Source of the DNA: an uncultured bacterium
Lineage (GTDB): Bacteria > Vulcanimicrobiota > Xenobia > Xenobiales > Xenobiaceae
Assembly: GCA_934621605.1 (NCBI GenBank)
Contig: CAKTUZ010000013.1
Span: 1 to 64,000, forward strand
Direction of reading: 5' to 3'
DNA length: 64,000 nucleotides
In this document: in pieces, positions 18,395-27,068 of the stretch
Layout of the letters: each line of letters starts with the position of its first letter
Numbering within the stretch: position 1 is the stretch's first letter
Notes under the pieces: generated by a model
Told to the model about the DNA's origin: nothing
Database searches by the model: none
Seen by the model: the letters and a program-made list of their open reading frames with translations, nothing else
Translations under genes and position numbers: made by a program

Positions 18395-19639
18395 TCAATT
18401 ATGTTGTGGCAGAGCGCATTCGTGCAGTGGTAAACCGTTAAGATAAGCTAAAGCTAATCCGTAGTTGCTCATAGGAATATGTTGCTCTTTGGCCTTGGCA
18501 ATGCGCGAAAGAACATGCTGTCGGTTGAACATACAAGCGCCGCATTGGATTATTAAGTCGTAAGGTGTTAGATCCTGAGGAAAATCTTGTCCACTGACAA
18601 TATCTATATGTAAATCGTCTCCCCAGCGGCGTCGCAATAAGCGCGGCAGTTTGACACGTCCAATATCTTCTTGCAGCGGCGCATGAGTGCAGCATTCGGC
18701 TATTAGAATACGAGCCTTTTCATTTAGTTTGGCCAATTTATCCGTGCTTTGAAGGTAATAATCTAAATCGCCCTTATAAGCGGCAAATAAAATAGAGAAA
18801 GAAGTGAGGCGGCTCTCTTTAGGCTTTAAATCGTAAACTTGTCTGAAAGCTTGGGAGTCTGTAATAATCAAGTCGGGAGCTTTACTTAGTGAAGCTAAAG
18901 TTTTGTTTAAATTAGCTGTTGTTGTAGCAGCAATAATGCATTGACGATCTAATAATTCGCGAATAGTTTGTACTTGGGGGAGAATAAGGCGTCCCTGCGG
19001 AGCTTGTATATCTTGAGGCATAACTAAAACGACCAGATCACCTGGCTTAACTAGATCGCCTAAAATTGTGCGCTCTTCTTGCTTTTGAGCATTTTTTATC
19101 ATAGTTTGGCGCAAAGTTTGTAGCGTTTCTGGTTGATAGATACTAACTTTAGTGGCCTTAATACCTAATTTAGCCAATTGCTTGTCTATTTTGGCTATTT
19201 GAGCATCTGAAATAGCATCAATTTGCGTCAAAGCCCAAATGAGCTGGGCACCTTGCTTTGTCAATTTTTGGGCCCATTGCTGTTCAAGTAGTAAGTTACT
19301 GTCAATTGCTAATTGCTGAGCAGAAATTAGTACAACTGCCAATTCTACCTTTTCAGAAGCTGCTGCAGTTTTGTTTATACGTTCAGGGCCAAGTAATTCT
19401 TCGTCGTCATCAAAGCCAGCTGTATCAATTAAAACGCAAGGGCCTAAGCCTTTTATTTCCATAGGTTTTGTCACCGGATCGGTAGTTGTACCGGCTCGCT
19501 TGGAAACTATAGAAACGTTTTGTCCCGTTAAAGCATTTATTAAAGATGACTTACCGCTATTGCGGCGGCCGAAAAAGCCTATGTGAATGCGGTTTGCTGA
19601 AGGGATACTACTCAAATTATTCTGTATATTATTTTGCAT
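18395..19639 (-). CDS. hydF: [FeFe]-hydrogenase maturation GTPase/scaffold HydF
   Basis: Scaffold that assembles the 2Fe subcluster and hands it to HydA. The N-terminal GTPase domain shows GRRNSGKSSLINAL as P-loop, AGTTTDPV as switch 1 and DTAGFDD as G3. A dimerisation domain follows. The C-terminal cluster domain holds ECCTHAP and IQCGACMFNRQ, matching the H and CxxC ligands of HydF. Length 414 is normal. It is last in the maturation operon, 94 bases after hydG. HydA itself is absent from the window. Confidence 0.96.
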   Translation of the reverse strand: MQNNIQNNLSSIPSANRIHIGFFGRRNSGKSSLINALTGQNVSIVSKRAGTTTDPVTKPMEIKGLGPCVLIDTAGFDDDEELLGPERINKTAAASEKVELAVVLISAQQLAIDSNLLLEQQWAQKLTKQGAQLIWALTQIDAISDAQIAKIDKQLAKLGIKATKVSIYQPETLQTLRQTMIKNAQKQEERTILGDLVKPGDLVVLVMPQDIQAPQGRLILPQVQTIRELLDRQCIIAATTTANLNKTLASLSKAPDLIITDSQAFRQVYDLKPKESRLTSFSILFAAYKGDLDYYLQSTDKLAKLNEKARILIAECCTHAPLQEDIGRVKLPRLLRRRWGDDLHIDIVSGQDFPQDLTPYDLIIQCGACMFNRQHVLSRIAKAKEQHIPMSNYGLALAYLNGLPLHECALPQHN

Positions 19640-19733
19640 GTAAAACTTTCTAAAAGAAAAAACAGCCGCCGATCTGGTTATTTTTTTGTCCGACTAAATA
19701 ATTATCCAAACAGCGGCTTAAACAAATCAACGG

Positions 19734-21152
19734 CTAGAAACGAAAATCACGTTGTCCGTCGGCAATTTGCTTCAAATGTTCAAGCGTAATTTGGCGTACC
19801 TTATCTTTAGGAATGAAAGGCAGCTGCTCTTGAATAATTTTCTCACCTAAAAATTTAGTTTGAGGTGAAGCATAATCTTGCAGATACTCTTTCAAAGTAA
19901 GTAAAGCGTTAGGATGACAACAATTTAAAATTTGTTTTTTCTTACATAAATCCATAAAGCGGTCGCCAGTTCTGCCTTCGCGATAGCAAGCTGTGCAGAA
20001 ACTGGGTACGTAACCAAGCTCCATAAGCCAACACACAATCTCATCTAAGCTGCGCTGATCGCTAACATCAAATTGGGCAGAATTATCTCCCGCATTTTCT
20101 TGTTCCGCATAGCCGCCAACGCTGGTACGAGAAGCACCGCTAATTTGTGATATGCCCAAATGGAGTAAACGTTCCCTTACTTTTTGGCTCTCTCGAGTAG
20201 AAATAATCATACCTGTATAGGGAACGGCTAAGCGAATGCAGGCACAAATTTTGGCAAAGATATCGTCGTTGATGCCGTGTTGGAAGGCGTTAGGATCTAT
20301 ATCGTCAGCATGTTTAATACGCGGCATACTTATAGTATGTGGCCCTACGCCAAAAACTGCTTCCAAATGTTCGGCGTGCATAAGTTGAGCGGCAAATTCA
20401 TAGCGATAGCCTTCCAAGCCGAATAATACGCCCAGTCCTACATCATCTATGCCGCCTTCCATAGCTCTGTCCATCGCTTCAGTATGATAAGCATAATTAT
20501 GTTTGGGGCCGGTCGGGTGTAAGGTTTCGTAGCTGGTTTTATTGTAGGTCTCTTGGAATAAAATGTAAGTACCGATACCGGCATCTTTTAAGCGACGGTA
20601 ATTCTCCACGGTTGTAGCAGCAATATTTACATTGACTCTGCGAATAGCGCCATTTTTATGTTTAATACCGTAAATAGTTTGGATAGACTCTAAAATATAT
20701 TCCAACGGATTGTGTATAGGATCTTCGCCGGCTTCCAAAGCCAGACGTTTATGACCCATATCTTGTAAGGCGGTTACTTCGCGTACAATATCTTCCTGAG
20801 TAAGCTTTTTACGGGCAATATGCTTATTCTTTAAATGATAAGGACAATATACGCAACCGTTGACGCAATAATTTGATAAGTACAGAGGAGCAAAAATTAC
20901 AATACGATTGCCGTAAAAGTCTTTTTTTATTTGCTCGGCCAAAGCGAAGATCTCAGCTTCAATTTCCGGATTTGAGCAAGCTAAAAGTACGGAGGCTTCA
21001 CGGTGATTTAAGCCATGGCACTCTTTGGCTTTAGACAAAATATCTTCAATTAAAGTGCGATTATCTTTATTGGCTTCGGCATACTCTAAAGAAGCCATTA
21101 CTTCTTCATGGGCAATAAACTCGTCGGCGCGGCGAGATTTGGGATTATACAT
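19734..21152 (-). CDS. hydG: [FeFe]-hydrogenase maturation radical SAM tyrosine lyase HydG
   Basis: Splits tyrosine to give the CO and CN ligands of the H-cluster. The radical SAM cluster motif is CVNGCVYC (CX3CX2C), with YLSNYCVNG before it as in ThiH/HydG. The C-terminal second cluster motif is CTACYREGRTGDRFM followed later by CCHPNALLTL. RVNVNIAATTVENY and YILFQETYNKTSYE are family blocks. A frame opens at 21191 but GAGAGG six bases before the ATG ending at 21152 supports that start: 472 residues, the usual size. The gene lies between hydE and hydF. Confidence 0.97.
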   Translation of the reverse strand: MYNPKSRRADEFIAHEEVMASLEYAEANKDNRTLIEDILSKAKECHGLNHREASVLLACSNPEIEAEIFALAEQIKKDFYGNRIVIFAPLYLSNYCVNGCVYCPYHLKNKHIARKKLTQEDIVREVTALQDMGHKRLALEAGEDPIHNPLEYILESIQTIYGIKHKNGAIRRVNVNIAATTVENYRRLKDAGIGTYILFQETYNKTSYETLHPTGPKHNYAYHTEAMDRAMEGGIDDVGLGVLFGLEGYRYEFAAQLMHAEHLEAVFGVGPHTISMPRIKHADDIDPNAFQHGINDDIFAKICACIRLAVPYTGMIISTRESQKVRERLLHLGISQISGASRTSVGGYAEQENAGDNSAQFDVSDQRSLDEIVCWLMELGYVPSFCTACYREGRTGDRFMDLCKKKQILNCCHPNALLTLKEYLQDYASPQTKFLGEKIIQEQLPFIPKDKVRQITLEHLKQIADGQRDFRF

Positions 21153-21244
21153 ATAAAACCTCTCTTTTGAGTCAGTGGAAAACTTTCTCATCAGCAGTTG
21201 GAGTATTATAGCATAATTTTAATAATAGTTATTAAAATATACTA

Positions 21245-22318
21245 CTATTGAGGAGCATCTCCTCGAGAATAGTCTATAGAATAGCCAAAGCGTTCTAGCT
21301 CTTGAGACAATTTGGATATTCCTTCGGCTGATTCTGTGTTGAGGAAGGCTTTGTTGTTGTAAAGGGTGTAGTCGCTTCGGTGTTGTAAGGGGGAAAGATT
21401 AGGCATAACTACGTTGCATCCGCAATTTATACCTAAGATTCTACCTTCAGGAGAAAGAGTGGCTAAGGCCGTAGTAGCGGGCAAAAGCACCTTAGGTAGC
21501 AGCAAGCGCAGCAAAGCTAAACAATTTAGAGTGGTTGCCAAAGAACCGGCAGAAAATTTGGCAAATGGCGTATCTTGATGGGGGATAAAGGGGCCGATGC
21601 CTACCATATGGGGCTTAAATTGTTGTATAAAACAAAAATCATCTGCCAGATCTTGCAGCTTTTGATAGGGAGCACCCACCATAAAACCACAGCCGACTTG
21701 GTAGCCAATATCCTTAAGAGCTTTTAAACAGCTTAAGCGATTAGTTAAAGATGATTCAACCGGTTTTAACTTAGTAAAGAGCTCAGCAGAAGCTGTTTCA
21801 TGGCGCAATAAATAACGGTCGACTCCAGCCTTATAAAGCTTTTGATAGCTTAGAGTGGAGCGTTCTCCCAAGGATAAAGTTAAAGCACACTGCGGATGGC
21901 GAGCTTTAATCTTTTTAATTAGGTTTACTAAATATTGATCATTTAAAGTGCCATCTTCTCCGCCCTGCAAAACAAAAGTATGCAGGCCAAGTTGTTCTCC
22001 TTGAGAGCAACAAGCTAAAATTTCCTCTTCAGTTAAACGATAACGCTTAACTTTGCTATTGGAGCGGCGGATACCGCAATAGAAACAGTTGCGTGTGCAA
22101 ATATTAGAAACTTCTATAAGACCGCGCAAATATATGCCTTTGCCGAAATGCTTATCTCTCAGTTCCGAGGCTTTCTGGCGTATAAAAAGAGCAAACTCTT
22201 CGTTACTTTCCGCTGTTTGTAAAAGTTCCAACCATTCAAGTTTACTAAGGGGCTCCGGAATCGGCTGTAAAACTTTGTTTATAATAATTTTGGCTTTATT
22301 AAATGGCGAAAGTGTCAT
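21245..22318 (-). CDS. hydE: [FeFe]-hydrogenase maturation radical SAM protein HydE
   Basis: Radical SAM enzyme that acts on the HydG product in building the dithiomethylamine-bridged 2Fe unit. GLIEVSNICTRNCFYCGIR holds CX3CX2C. FVLQGGEDG, TLSLGERS, YLLRHETAS and GFMVGAPYQ are shared with HydE/BioB-like enzymes. 357 residues, usual length. No clear ribosome binding site precedes the start; it lies 31 bases after the regulator gene, so it probably relies on the shared transcript. Confidence 0.96.
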   Translation of the reverse strand: MTLSPFNKAKIIINKVLQPIPEPLSKLEWLELLQTAESNEEFALFIRQKASELRDKHFGKGIYLRGLIEVSNICTRNCFYCGIRRSNSKVKRYRLTEEEILACCSQGEQLGLHTFVLQGGEDGTLNDQYLVNLIKKIKARHPQCALTLSLGERSTLSYQKLYKAGVDRYLLRHETASAELFTKLKPVESSLTNRLSCLKALKDIGYQVGCGFMVGAPYQKLQDLADDFCFIQQFKPHMVGIGPFIPHQDTPFAKFSAGSLATTLNCLALLRLLLPKVLLPATTALATLSPEGRILGINCGCNVVMPNLSPLQHRSDYTLYNNKAFLNTESAEGISKLSQELERFGYSIDYSRGDAPQ

Positions 22319-22349
22319 TATTTCACAAAAAACCGGTACTTTCTAAAAA

Positions 22350-22592
22350 TTAGGCATAAAGGACTTTTACTTTAGTATCGATTAGTCGTCCTATTTTTCC
22401 GGAAAGAGCATTTATAGCGTCGTTGGGGGCGTCCATAGCTATACTTATTAAATTAATTCCTCTAGATCTTTGCGGCAATCCCATTCGACCGATAATATAT
22501 TCATTATATTGGTGCAGTAGGTCATTAAGTTTATCAATAGGAGATAATTTGCCCACTATTACAGAAACTATAGCCAGACGAGTGCTTACCAT
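22350..22592 (-). CDS. Putative iron-only hydrogenase system regulator, TM1266 family
   Basis: 80 residues: RLAIVSVIVGKLSPIDKLND, YNEYIIGRMGLPQRSRGINL and ISIAMDAPNDAINALSGKIG match the small ACT-like TM1266 family that is found beside [FeFe]-hydrogenase maturases. It is first in the hydE-hydG-hydF transcript. The family's presumed regulatory role rests on gene neighbourhood; the ligand is unknown. A 7-base inverted repeat lies 15 bases upstream of its start and could be its own or another factor's operator. Confidence 0.9.
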   Translation of the reverse strand: MVSTRLAIVSVIVGKLSPIDKLNDLLHQYNEYIIGRMGLPQRSRGINLISIAMDAPNDAINALSGKIGRLIDTKVKVLYA

Positions 22593-22607
22593 ATTTTTTT
22601 CTTTCTA

Positions 22608-22625
22608 CTTAGATTTATATCTAAG
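22608..22625. promoter_or_regulatory. Inverted repeat overlapping a -10-like hexamer upstream of the hyd operon
   Basis: CTTAGAT, spacer TTAT, ATCTAAG: 7-base arms with perfect symmetry. On the minus strand the centre reads TATAAA, a possible -10 of the hyd transcript, 16 bases from the start of the TM1266 gene. A bound repressor would block the promoter. No convincing -35 is seen. Confidence 0.35.
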
Positions 22626-22628
22626 AGC

Positions 22629-22660
22629 AAAAAATAAAAGCCCGACCGTACAAACAGTCG
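22629..22660 (-). terminator. Terminator of the VWA-rubredoxin transcript
   Basis: On the minus strand CGACTGT pairs with ACGGTCG around TTGT and is followed by GGGCTTTTATTTTTT. It lies 31 bases past the rubredoxin stop and separates that gene from the hyd operon. Confidence 0.7.
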
Positions 22661-22691
22661 AACTTTACAAATAGTGGATCACTTTCAAGAA

Positions 22692-22853
22692 TTAGTCAAC
22701 TACTGAAAATTGATCTTTACCCACACCGCAAACGGGGCATTCAAAATCATCGGGAAGATCCTCAAATTTGGTGCCGGGAGCAATGCCCAAGTCGGGAGCT
22801 CCTGCTTCTTCGTCATATTCCCAACCGCATGCTTCGCATACATATTTTTTCAT
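22692..22853 (-). CDS. Rubredoxin
   Basis: Small Fe(SCys)4 electron carrier of 53 residues. [17 protein letters not shown] and [13 protein letters not shown] carry the two CxxCG iron-binding loops; the aromatic core residues (Y, W, F) are kept. The frame opens earlier at 22919, inside the preceding gene, but GGAGG ten bases before the ATG ending at 22853 fixes the start. In anaerobes rubredoxin feeds electrons to oxygen or peroxide reductases; neither is encoded close by. The VWA gene lies 49 bases upstream. Confidence 0.96.
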   Translation of the reverse strand: MKKYVCEACGWEYDEEAGAPDLGIAPGTKFEDLPDDFECPVCGVGKDQFSVVD

Positions 22854-22902
22854 AAGATAATTACCTCCATGGAAGGCGCCGAGCTTAGGCGCCCAAAATA
22901 GT

Positions 22903-23466
22903 TTATCTTCCGGGCTCAAAAGCGCGAGGAATTGCGTCCATATTACTCAATTCACGGACATTGGACTGCAGACCGGCAAACTCGAGAAGCATTTGCTTGT
23001 CGGGGTTGGGGCCTATAGCGTAGCTCCAACGGATGGCTTGCTGGAAAGATTTCAAAGTTTTTAAGTTAGCTAAACTCTTCTTGTAATCATCGGTCGGGTG
23101 GCCGTTAGAAATAAGTACTAGTACCGGAGGTACGCCTCCACCTTCGGAAGTTATATACTTAATCTGGTCGTAAAGAGTATCGAAGGCTTTACCCATATCA
23201 CAGGAGCCACCGGCAAAAATATTGCTCACCTTGAAGCGGTCGATATCCATAGCTGATGGAGAAACAAAATAGGCTCCCGTAGAAAAACGCATAACTCTGG
23301 CTTTCATTTTCATAAGAGGATATAGGGAGTTAGCTTTCTGTAAAGCGGGAACAATAGAATTTATCGCTTCAACAACTTTATTGATCTCTCCGGCTACGCC
23401 ATCAGAACAATCAATCAAAAAGAAAACTTGCAGACCGCTGTTTGCATTTAAAGCAGATATACCCAT
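22903..23466 (-). CDS. VWA-domain protein, TerY-like, with incomplete metal site
   Basis: 187 residues forming a single von Willebrand A domain: [20 protein letters not shown] as the first strand and helix, [14 protein letters not shown] as the second loop, [18 protein letters not shown] as the third. The MIDAS motif DxSxS reads DCSDG here, and the threonine expected in the GGT loop is replaced (GGSC). The aspartate of HPTDD remains. The layout is close to TerY-type cytosolic VWA proteins. GAGG lies 12 bases before the ATG. Divergent from an unknown gene on +, with rubredoxin downstream. Function unknown. Confidence 0.85.
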   Translation of the reverse strand: MGISALNANSGLQVFFLIDCSDGVAGEINKVVEAINSIVPALQKANSLYPLMKMKARVMRFSTGAYFVSPSAMDIDRFKVSNIFAGGSCDMGKAFDTLYDQIKYITSEGGGVPPVLVLISNGHPTDDYKKSLANLKTLKSFQQAIRWSYAIGPNPDKQMLLEFAGLQSNVRELSNMDAIPRAFEPGR

Positions 23467-23714
23467 TCGTAAATCTTACCTCACAGTATCGCTATTTTGT
23501 TTCAGCTCTTTAAGTACGCTACTTCCTTCTAAGCGAAGAACATACGCACCGTGCCGACATTTACTCCTTGTTTTTCAATTTGCCGAAAAATCTTCCTGCC
23601 CTTTCACTTTGCCAGTTTCGTATCGGTTAGCAATCTTACCTATAGGGTGGTTAAGCTGTTTAAGATAAGTTTCTTAACGGGGGAAGTTTTTTCCCAAACT
23701 AGAAAGATATAGTC

Positions 23715-24551
23715 ATGGCTGATGATACCGTATATGAAATCGCATTAAATATTATCCCTGTAAGGATTCGTCCTTGTAAACCTTATCAAGAAAAGATTTC
23801 CGATTTCGCTCCCGACGGGCGTCCACGCTTTGAATGGGAGACTATGCGTCACAAAAAAATGCTTTATGGCGATATGGCTGTGGACGTTACTTGTGCCGAC
23901 TGTTCTATTAATATTATGCAATGCGGCGAGGGTTGCAAAAGTTTAATTTATGGATTGGAAATCTTTCTTAAGGCCGTAGCTTGTTTGGTGCCAGATTCGC
24001 TTTGTGCTTCTATCAACTTAGAAGCCGAAAATCGTTTTGATGCAGCTCGCACTGTTGAATTAGCCGACGATTTGGCCAAGATCGAACAAGTTTTTAATTC
24101 CAGCAATTGGAAAGTTGCCCAGCTTTATGCTTATGACGAACCGGTTATGGAATACTTCGGTGACGGATCTTCGCGCCCGCGTTTTTATCCTTGGAATGCT
24201 GAAATTTTGCCTTGTATGATTAGTGGTAATGAAGGCTATCAGATTTATCTTTGTACTGACGGAATTATTGTCAAATCTAACTTTGACGAAGGCGGGTCTC
24301 ATATTTATGAAAAGTTGATTCGCGACGATTCTGGCGTGAGAGGTGTAACAAAAGAGGGAGAGAGCGTACCTTTTCGGGCCCTTATGGATCGCTATCCAGA
24401 ATGGGATAAAGAAGATCCGCACTCCGACGGTGAGTTGCGTTTTGTAGAACTTAATGCTGGTGAAGTTTTCCGTGACACTTTGGATATGTTGATGGTCTTT
24501 ACCACTGTAGCTCGCAACTCGAAAACCGGCTTTACCTTAAACGTGGTATAG
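23715..24551 (+). CDS. Hypothetical protein, unknown function
   Basis: Not recognised. 278 residues, acidic, soluble, no signal peptide. It has a cysteine-rich stretch VTCADCSINIMQCGEGCK near residues 57-74 that could bind a metal. Later blocks are FYPWNAEILPCM and YPEWDKEDPHSDGELRF. Divergently arranged to the VWA gene with 248 bases between the starts, so a shared control region is possible. A terminator-like hairpin follows, so it is likely a single-gene transcript. Confidence 0.75.
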   Translation: MADDTVYEIALNIIPVRIRPCKPYQEKISDFAPDGRPRFEWETMRHKKMLYGDMAVDVTCADCSINIMQCGEGCKSLIYGLEIFLKAVACLVPDSLCASINLEAENRFDAARTVELADDLAKIEQVFNSSNWKVAQLYAYDEPVMEYFGDGSSRPRFYPWNAEILPCMISGNEGYQIYLCTDGIIVKSNFDEGGSHIYEKLIRDDSGVRGVTKEGESVPFRALMDRYPEWDKEDPHSDGELRFVELNAGEVFRDTLDMLMVFTTVARNSKTGFTLNVV

Positions 24552-24565
24552 TTTTTGTTTTAAGC

Positions 24566-24609
24566 TGAGCCAAAGCGCATGGGAAAAATCGGCTTCTCAG
24601 GCGCTTTTT
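24566..24609 (+). terminator. Terminator-like hairpin before the HIT gene
   Basis: AAAGCGC at 24572-24578 pairs with GCGCTTT at 24601-24607 and the stem is followed by a T run. An overlapping alternative stem uses TGAGCC and GGCTTCTCA. Confidence 0.55.
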
Positions 24610-24615
24610 GATTAT

Positions 24616-25185
24616 ATGGAAAGAGAGAATTTGAAGATAATTATGGGCGAATTGGACAGAATGTGGGCTCCTTGGCGTATGCAAATGATTAAAGCTCCCA
24701 AGCCTAAATGTAAATCTGACTGTTTTTTGTGTGTAAAACATGCTCAAGATGATGATAAAAATAATTTGGTGTTGGAGCGAGGTAAAACTTGCTACTGTCT
24801 AATGAATTTATATCCCTACAATAATTGTCACCTTATGATAGTGCCCTATCGTCACGGTGGTAATATAATGGAGCTCACGCCTGAAGAACTTGGTGAAATC
24901 ATGACTATGGCCCAAACTTGGATGGCCGTTATTAAAAAAACTGCCCGCCCCGAAGGTTTTAATGTAGGTATGAATATTGGCCGAGTTTCAGGAGCCGGTA
25001 TGGCTGAACATTTACATTTGCATATTGTGCCACGCTGGAATGGTGATACCAACTTTATGAGTGTATTTGGTGGAGCGAGAGTCATTAACCAAGCTTTGGA
25101 AGAGACTTGGGAAGAACTTATGCAAGGCCGTTGGGAACTGAGTGAAGAAGAAAGATCTTCCGCCATCTCTCCTGAAGCTAACTAA
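24616..25185 (+). CDS. HIT family nucleotide hydrolase/phosphorylase
   Basis: Histidine-triad protein; AEHLHLHIVPRWNGD holds the HxHxHxx catalytic triad. The N-terminal LDRMWAPWRMQMI and CFLC, and the central CHLMIVPYRHGGNI, match the Ap4A phosphorylase-like branch seen in actinobacteria and many anaerobes. It likely acts on dinucleoside polyphosphates. Length 189 with this start. Two internal ATGs at 24643 and 24661 are also plausible, since homologues begin close to the WAPWRM block and the first ATG lacks a ribosome binding site. Confidence 0.92.
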   Translation: MERENLKIIMGELDRMWAPWRMQMIKAPKPKCKSDCFLCVKHAQDDDKNNLVLERGKTCYCLMNLYPYNNCHLMIVPYRHGGNIMELTPEELGEIMTMAQTWMAVIKKTARPEGFNVGMNIGRVSGAGMAEHLHLHIVPRWNGDTNFMSVFGGARVINQALEETWEELMQGRWELSEEERSSAISPEAN

Positions 25186-25192
25186 TCAATGG

Positions 25193-25250
25193 AAAAAAAA
25201 GAGACGTCTCTTCAAAAATTTATTTTATCTTCGCGGAGACGTCTTTTTGT
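25193..25250. terminator. Intrinsic terminator between HIT and MazG-like genes
   Basis: AGACGTCTC at 25202-25210 pairs with GAGACGTCT at 25236-25244 and is followed by TTTTT; an A run on the left side gives a T run for the minus strand. It lies between the two convergent genes. Confidence 0.85.
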
Positions 25251-25262
25251 ATTTCTCACAAT

Positions 25263-25565
25263 TTAATCTTTGAAGCCGTCTTTGGGGTGTACAACATATT
25301 TATTGCGTACGGCCGTCTCCAAATCAATCCCGTTTATGTTGGCCAGAGTAGAGAGCCAGCCAACCACATCGGCAAATTCTTCTTCTAAATTTTGTTTTTC
25401 TTTCGCAGTAGCTTTAGGATTTTGGCAAGTTCTCAAAGCGGAAGCCAATTCGCCGACTTCTTCCATAAACCACATGAAAGTACCGTCAGTGCCGCGCTCG
25501 CTGTCATGACTATAGTATTTGCGGCGAATAAATTCCTGAAACTCTTTGAAAGAAAGATCGCTCAT
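25263..25565 (-). CDS. MazG-like nucleotide pyrophosphohydrolase
   Basis: 100 residues of the all-alpha NTP pyrophosphatase fold. The metal-binding acidic residues are in WFMEEVGELASAL (ExxE) and LEEEFADVVGWL (ExxD). Such single-domain proteins hydrolyse non-canonical or stress nucleotides. The start ATG begins MSDLSFKEFQ. The KAS III-like gene lies 40 bases upstream on the same strand, so the two may be co-transcribed. Confidence 0.88.
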   Translation of the reverse strand: MSDLSFKEFQEFIRRKYYSHDSERGTDGTFMWFMEEVGELASALRTCQNPKATAKEKQNLEEEFADVVGWLSTLANINGIDLETAVRNKYVVHPKDGFKD

Positions 25566-25605
25566 TATCTGTTTATGACCTTTTTGATTCTTCTGAAATG
25601 TTTCC

Positions 25606-26748
25606 CTAAAGATTGGATCGCTCCATATAAGTAAGGCTAAGTGAATATCCAGTACCGAAAGCTACAATGAGAGCTCTCTTGGCTTGAAGATTATTACGCT
25701 TTACTTCATTGGCTAGTAAGCTGGGGATGCATCCGTTGGTGGTATTGCCCAAAGATTCTATATTGTTATGAATCTTATGTTCGGGAATATTGAGTCGCTT
25801 GCCTATGGCTTCAATCATGCGGGCATTAGCTTGGTGAAATAAGAATAAATCTATATCATCCACGGTTAAAGAATGTTTTTGTAGGTGTTCGATTATTTTA
25901 CGTGGTACCAAGCGTACCATATCTTTATAAACGGCGCGTCCATCCATAAAGACGGTCATTTTACTTAATTCATCAGCCTCTACGCTTATTTTGCCATCAT
26001 GGACGGTAAAGCGATAAACTGTTTGCTCTCGATTTCCTTCATTGCTGATAGTAATAAATTCACCCTTGGAACCGTCGGTATAACTATCAGCTGAGACAAT
26101 TCGCCAAGGATTTTCATAAGTGGCTACAGGATTTTGCTCTCGATTATCTCTGTCGGCTGTACCTAAAAGTACCGCGCCGCCGCCGTCTCCGAAAATAACA
26201 CAAGTGGAACGATCGGAAGCGTCCACCACACGACTCATACAATCGGCGCCGATAACTAAAGCTAAGGAGCCGGGTTCGTAGCTCTGCATCATGCGTGAAG
26301 CAATTTCCAAGGCAGAGACATAACCGCTGCAACCTATACGTACATCAAATGCTTGCACTTTATTGTGAAGTTTTAAAGCATCTTGTACAGAAGCGGCTAC
26401 ACATGGGACAATTTTATCGGCAGTAATGGTAGCTACAATAATAAGTTTCAGCTTATCTAAATCTTGGCGCTTTAAAGTAATTTTTTGGGAAGCGGCTACA
26501 GCTATATCATAGACCCCAAACAGACAATCTAAGATGCGGCGCGAGCGTATTCCTATGCGGTCAAAGGGAAAATCGACATCGCTGATTTCGATATTGCGGG
26601 GATTGGCCGAGTTAAGCAGATTTTCTTTTACTTGAACCATTAGGTCACTTAGGCCTTCATTGGTCAGAACTGCTCCTGGTAAATCCTCAGCCGGAAAAGC
26701 TTTGGCTGCATCAACAATAATTATCGGTTTTTCTAATCTGTGATCCAT
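25606..26748 (-). CDS. 3-oxoacyl-ACP synthase III (FabH-like)
   Basis: Thiolase-fold condensing enzyme. The catalytic cysteine is in RIGCSGYVSALEIA, the histidine in LFLFHQANARMI and the asparagine in SLGNTTNGCIPSLL. FGDGGGAVLLG is the family glycine loop. The family usually has GNTSxxSIP at the last site; here it is GNTTNGCIP, with the catalytic N kept. Length 380 exceeds the 320 of FabH because of an insert of about 60 residues around 195-255 and a longer N-terminus. It stands outside any fab cluster, so it may make a special acyl chain rather than start fatty acid synthesis. Confidence 0.88.
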   Translation of the reverse strand: MDHRLEKPIIIVDAAKAFPAEDLPGAVLTNEGLSDLMVQVKENLLNSANPRNIEISDVDFPFDRIGIRSRRILDCLFGVYDIAVAASQKITLKRQDLDKLKLIIVATITADKIVPCVAASVQDALKLHNKVQAFDVRIGCSGYVSALEIASRMMQSYEPGSLALVIGADCMSRVVDASDRSTCVIFGDGGGAVLLGTADRDNREQNPVATYENPWRIVSADSYTDGSKGEFITISNEGNREQTVYRFTVHDGKISVEADELSKMTVFMDGRAVYKDMVRLVPRKIIEHLQKHSLTVDDIDLFLFHQANARMIEAIGKRLNIPEHKIHNNIESLGNTTNGCIPSLLANEVKRNNLQAKRALIVAFGTGYSLSLTYMERSNL

Positions 26749-27068
26749 TAACGTCTACGCAAAATAGTTACCCCCAACCGAAAGATAGACTACTATAAAT
26801 GGTCAATCTTTACTCAATCGAGATAAAAATTTTTGCTTTCTCATACTTTTACTGCCTTTAAAAAAGGCAAATGCACTGTCTCACAATGCTGCAGAATCTT
26901 AGTTATCAGTTTTATTAACTCCTGCTTTTATAGCTCAAGTGGTCTACACGGAAGGTTGTTGCTTTAGAATCAAAAAAGCCTGCCTTAGTTGAAGGCAGGC
27001 TCTCTCATAATATACCTAAGCGAAAAACTTAGACTTTTTTCTGTTTAAGTGCCTTTTTCGCCAACGAC
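26749..27068. other. Non-coding stretch between icd and the KAS III-like gene
   Basis: No gene is recognised. The left end holds the terminator of the citrate operon (26972-27001). A small hairpin, TGCCTTT and AAAGGCA, lies near 26869-26885. The rest should hold the promoter of the KAS III-like gene on the minus strand, though I see no clear pair of hexamers. Confidence 0.5.
26972..27001 (-). terminator. Intrinsic terminator of the citrate/Icd transcript
   Basis: AGCCTGCCTT pairs perfectly with AAGGCAGGCT around AGTTG. On the minus strand it is followed by TTTTTT. It lies 68 bases past the icd stop. Confidence 0.92.
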
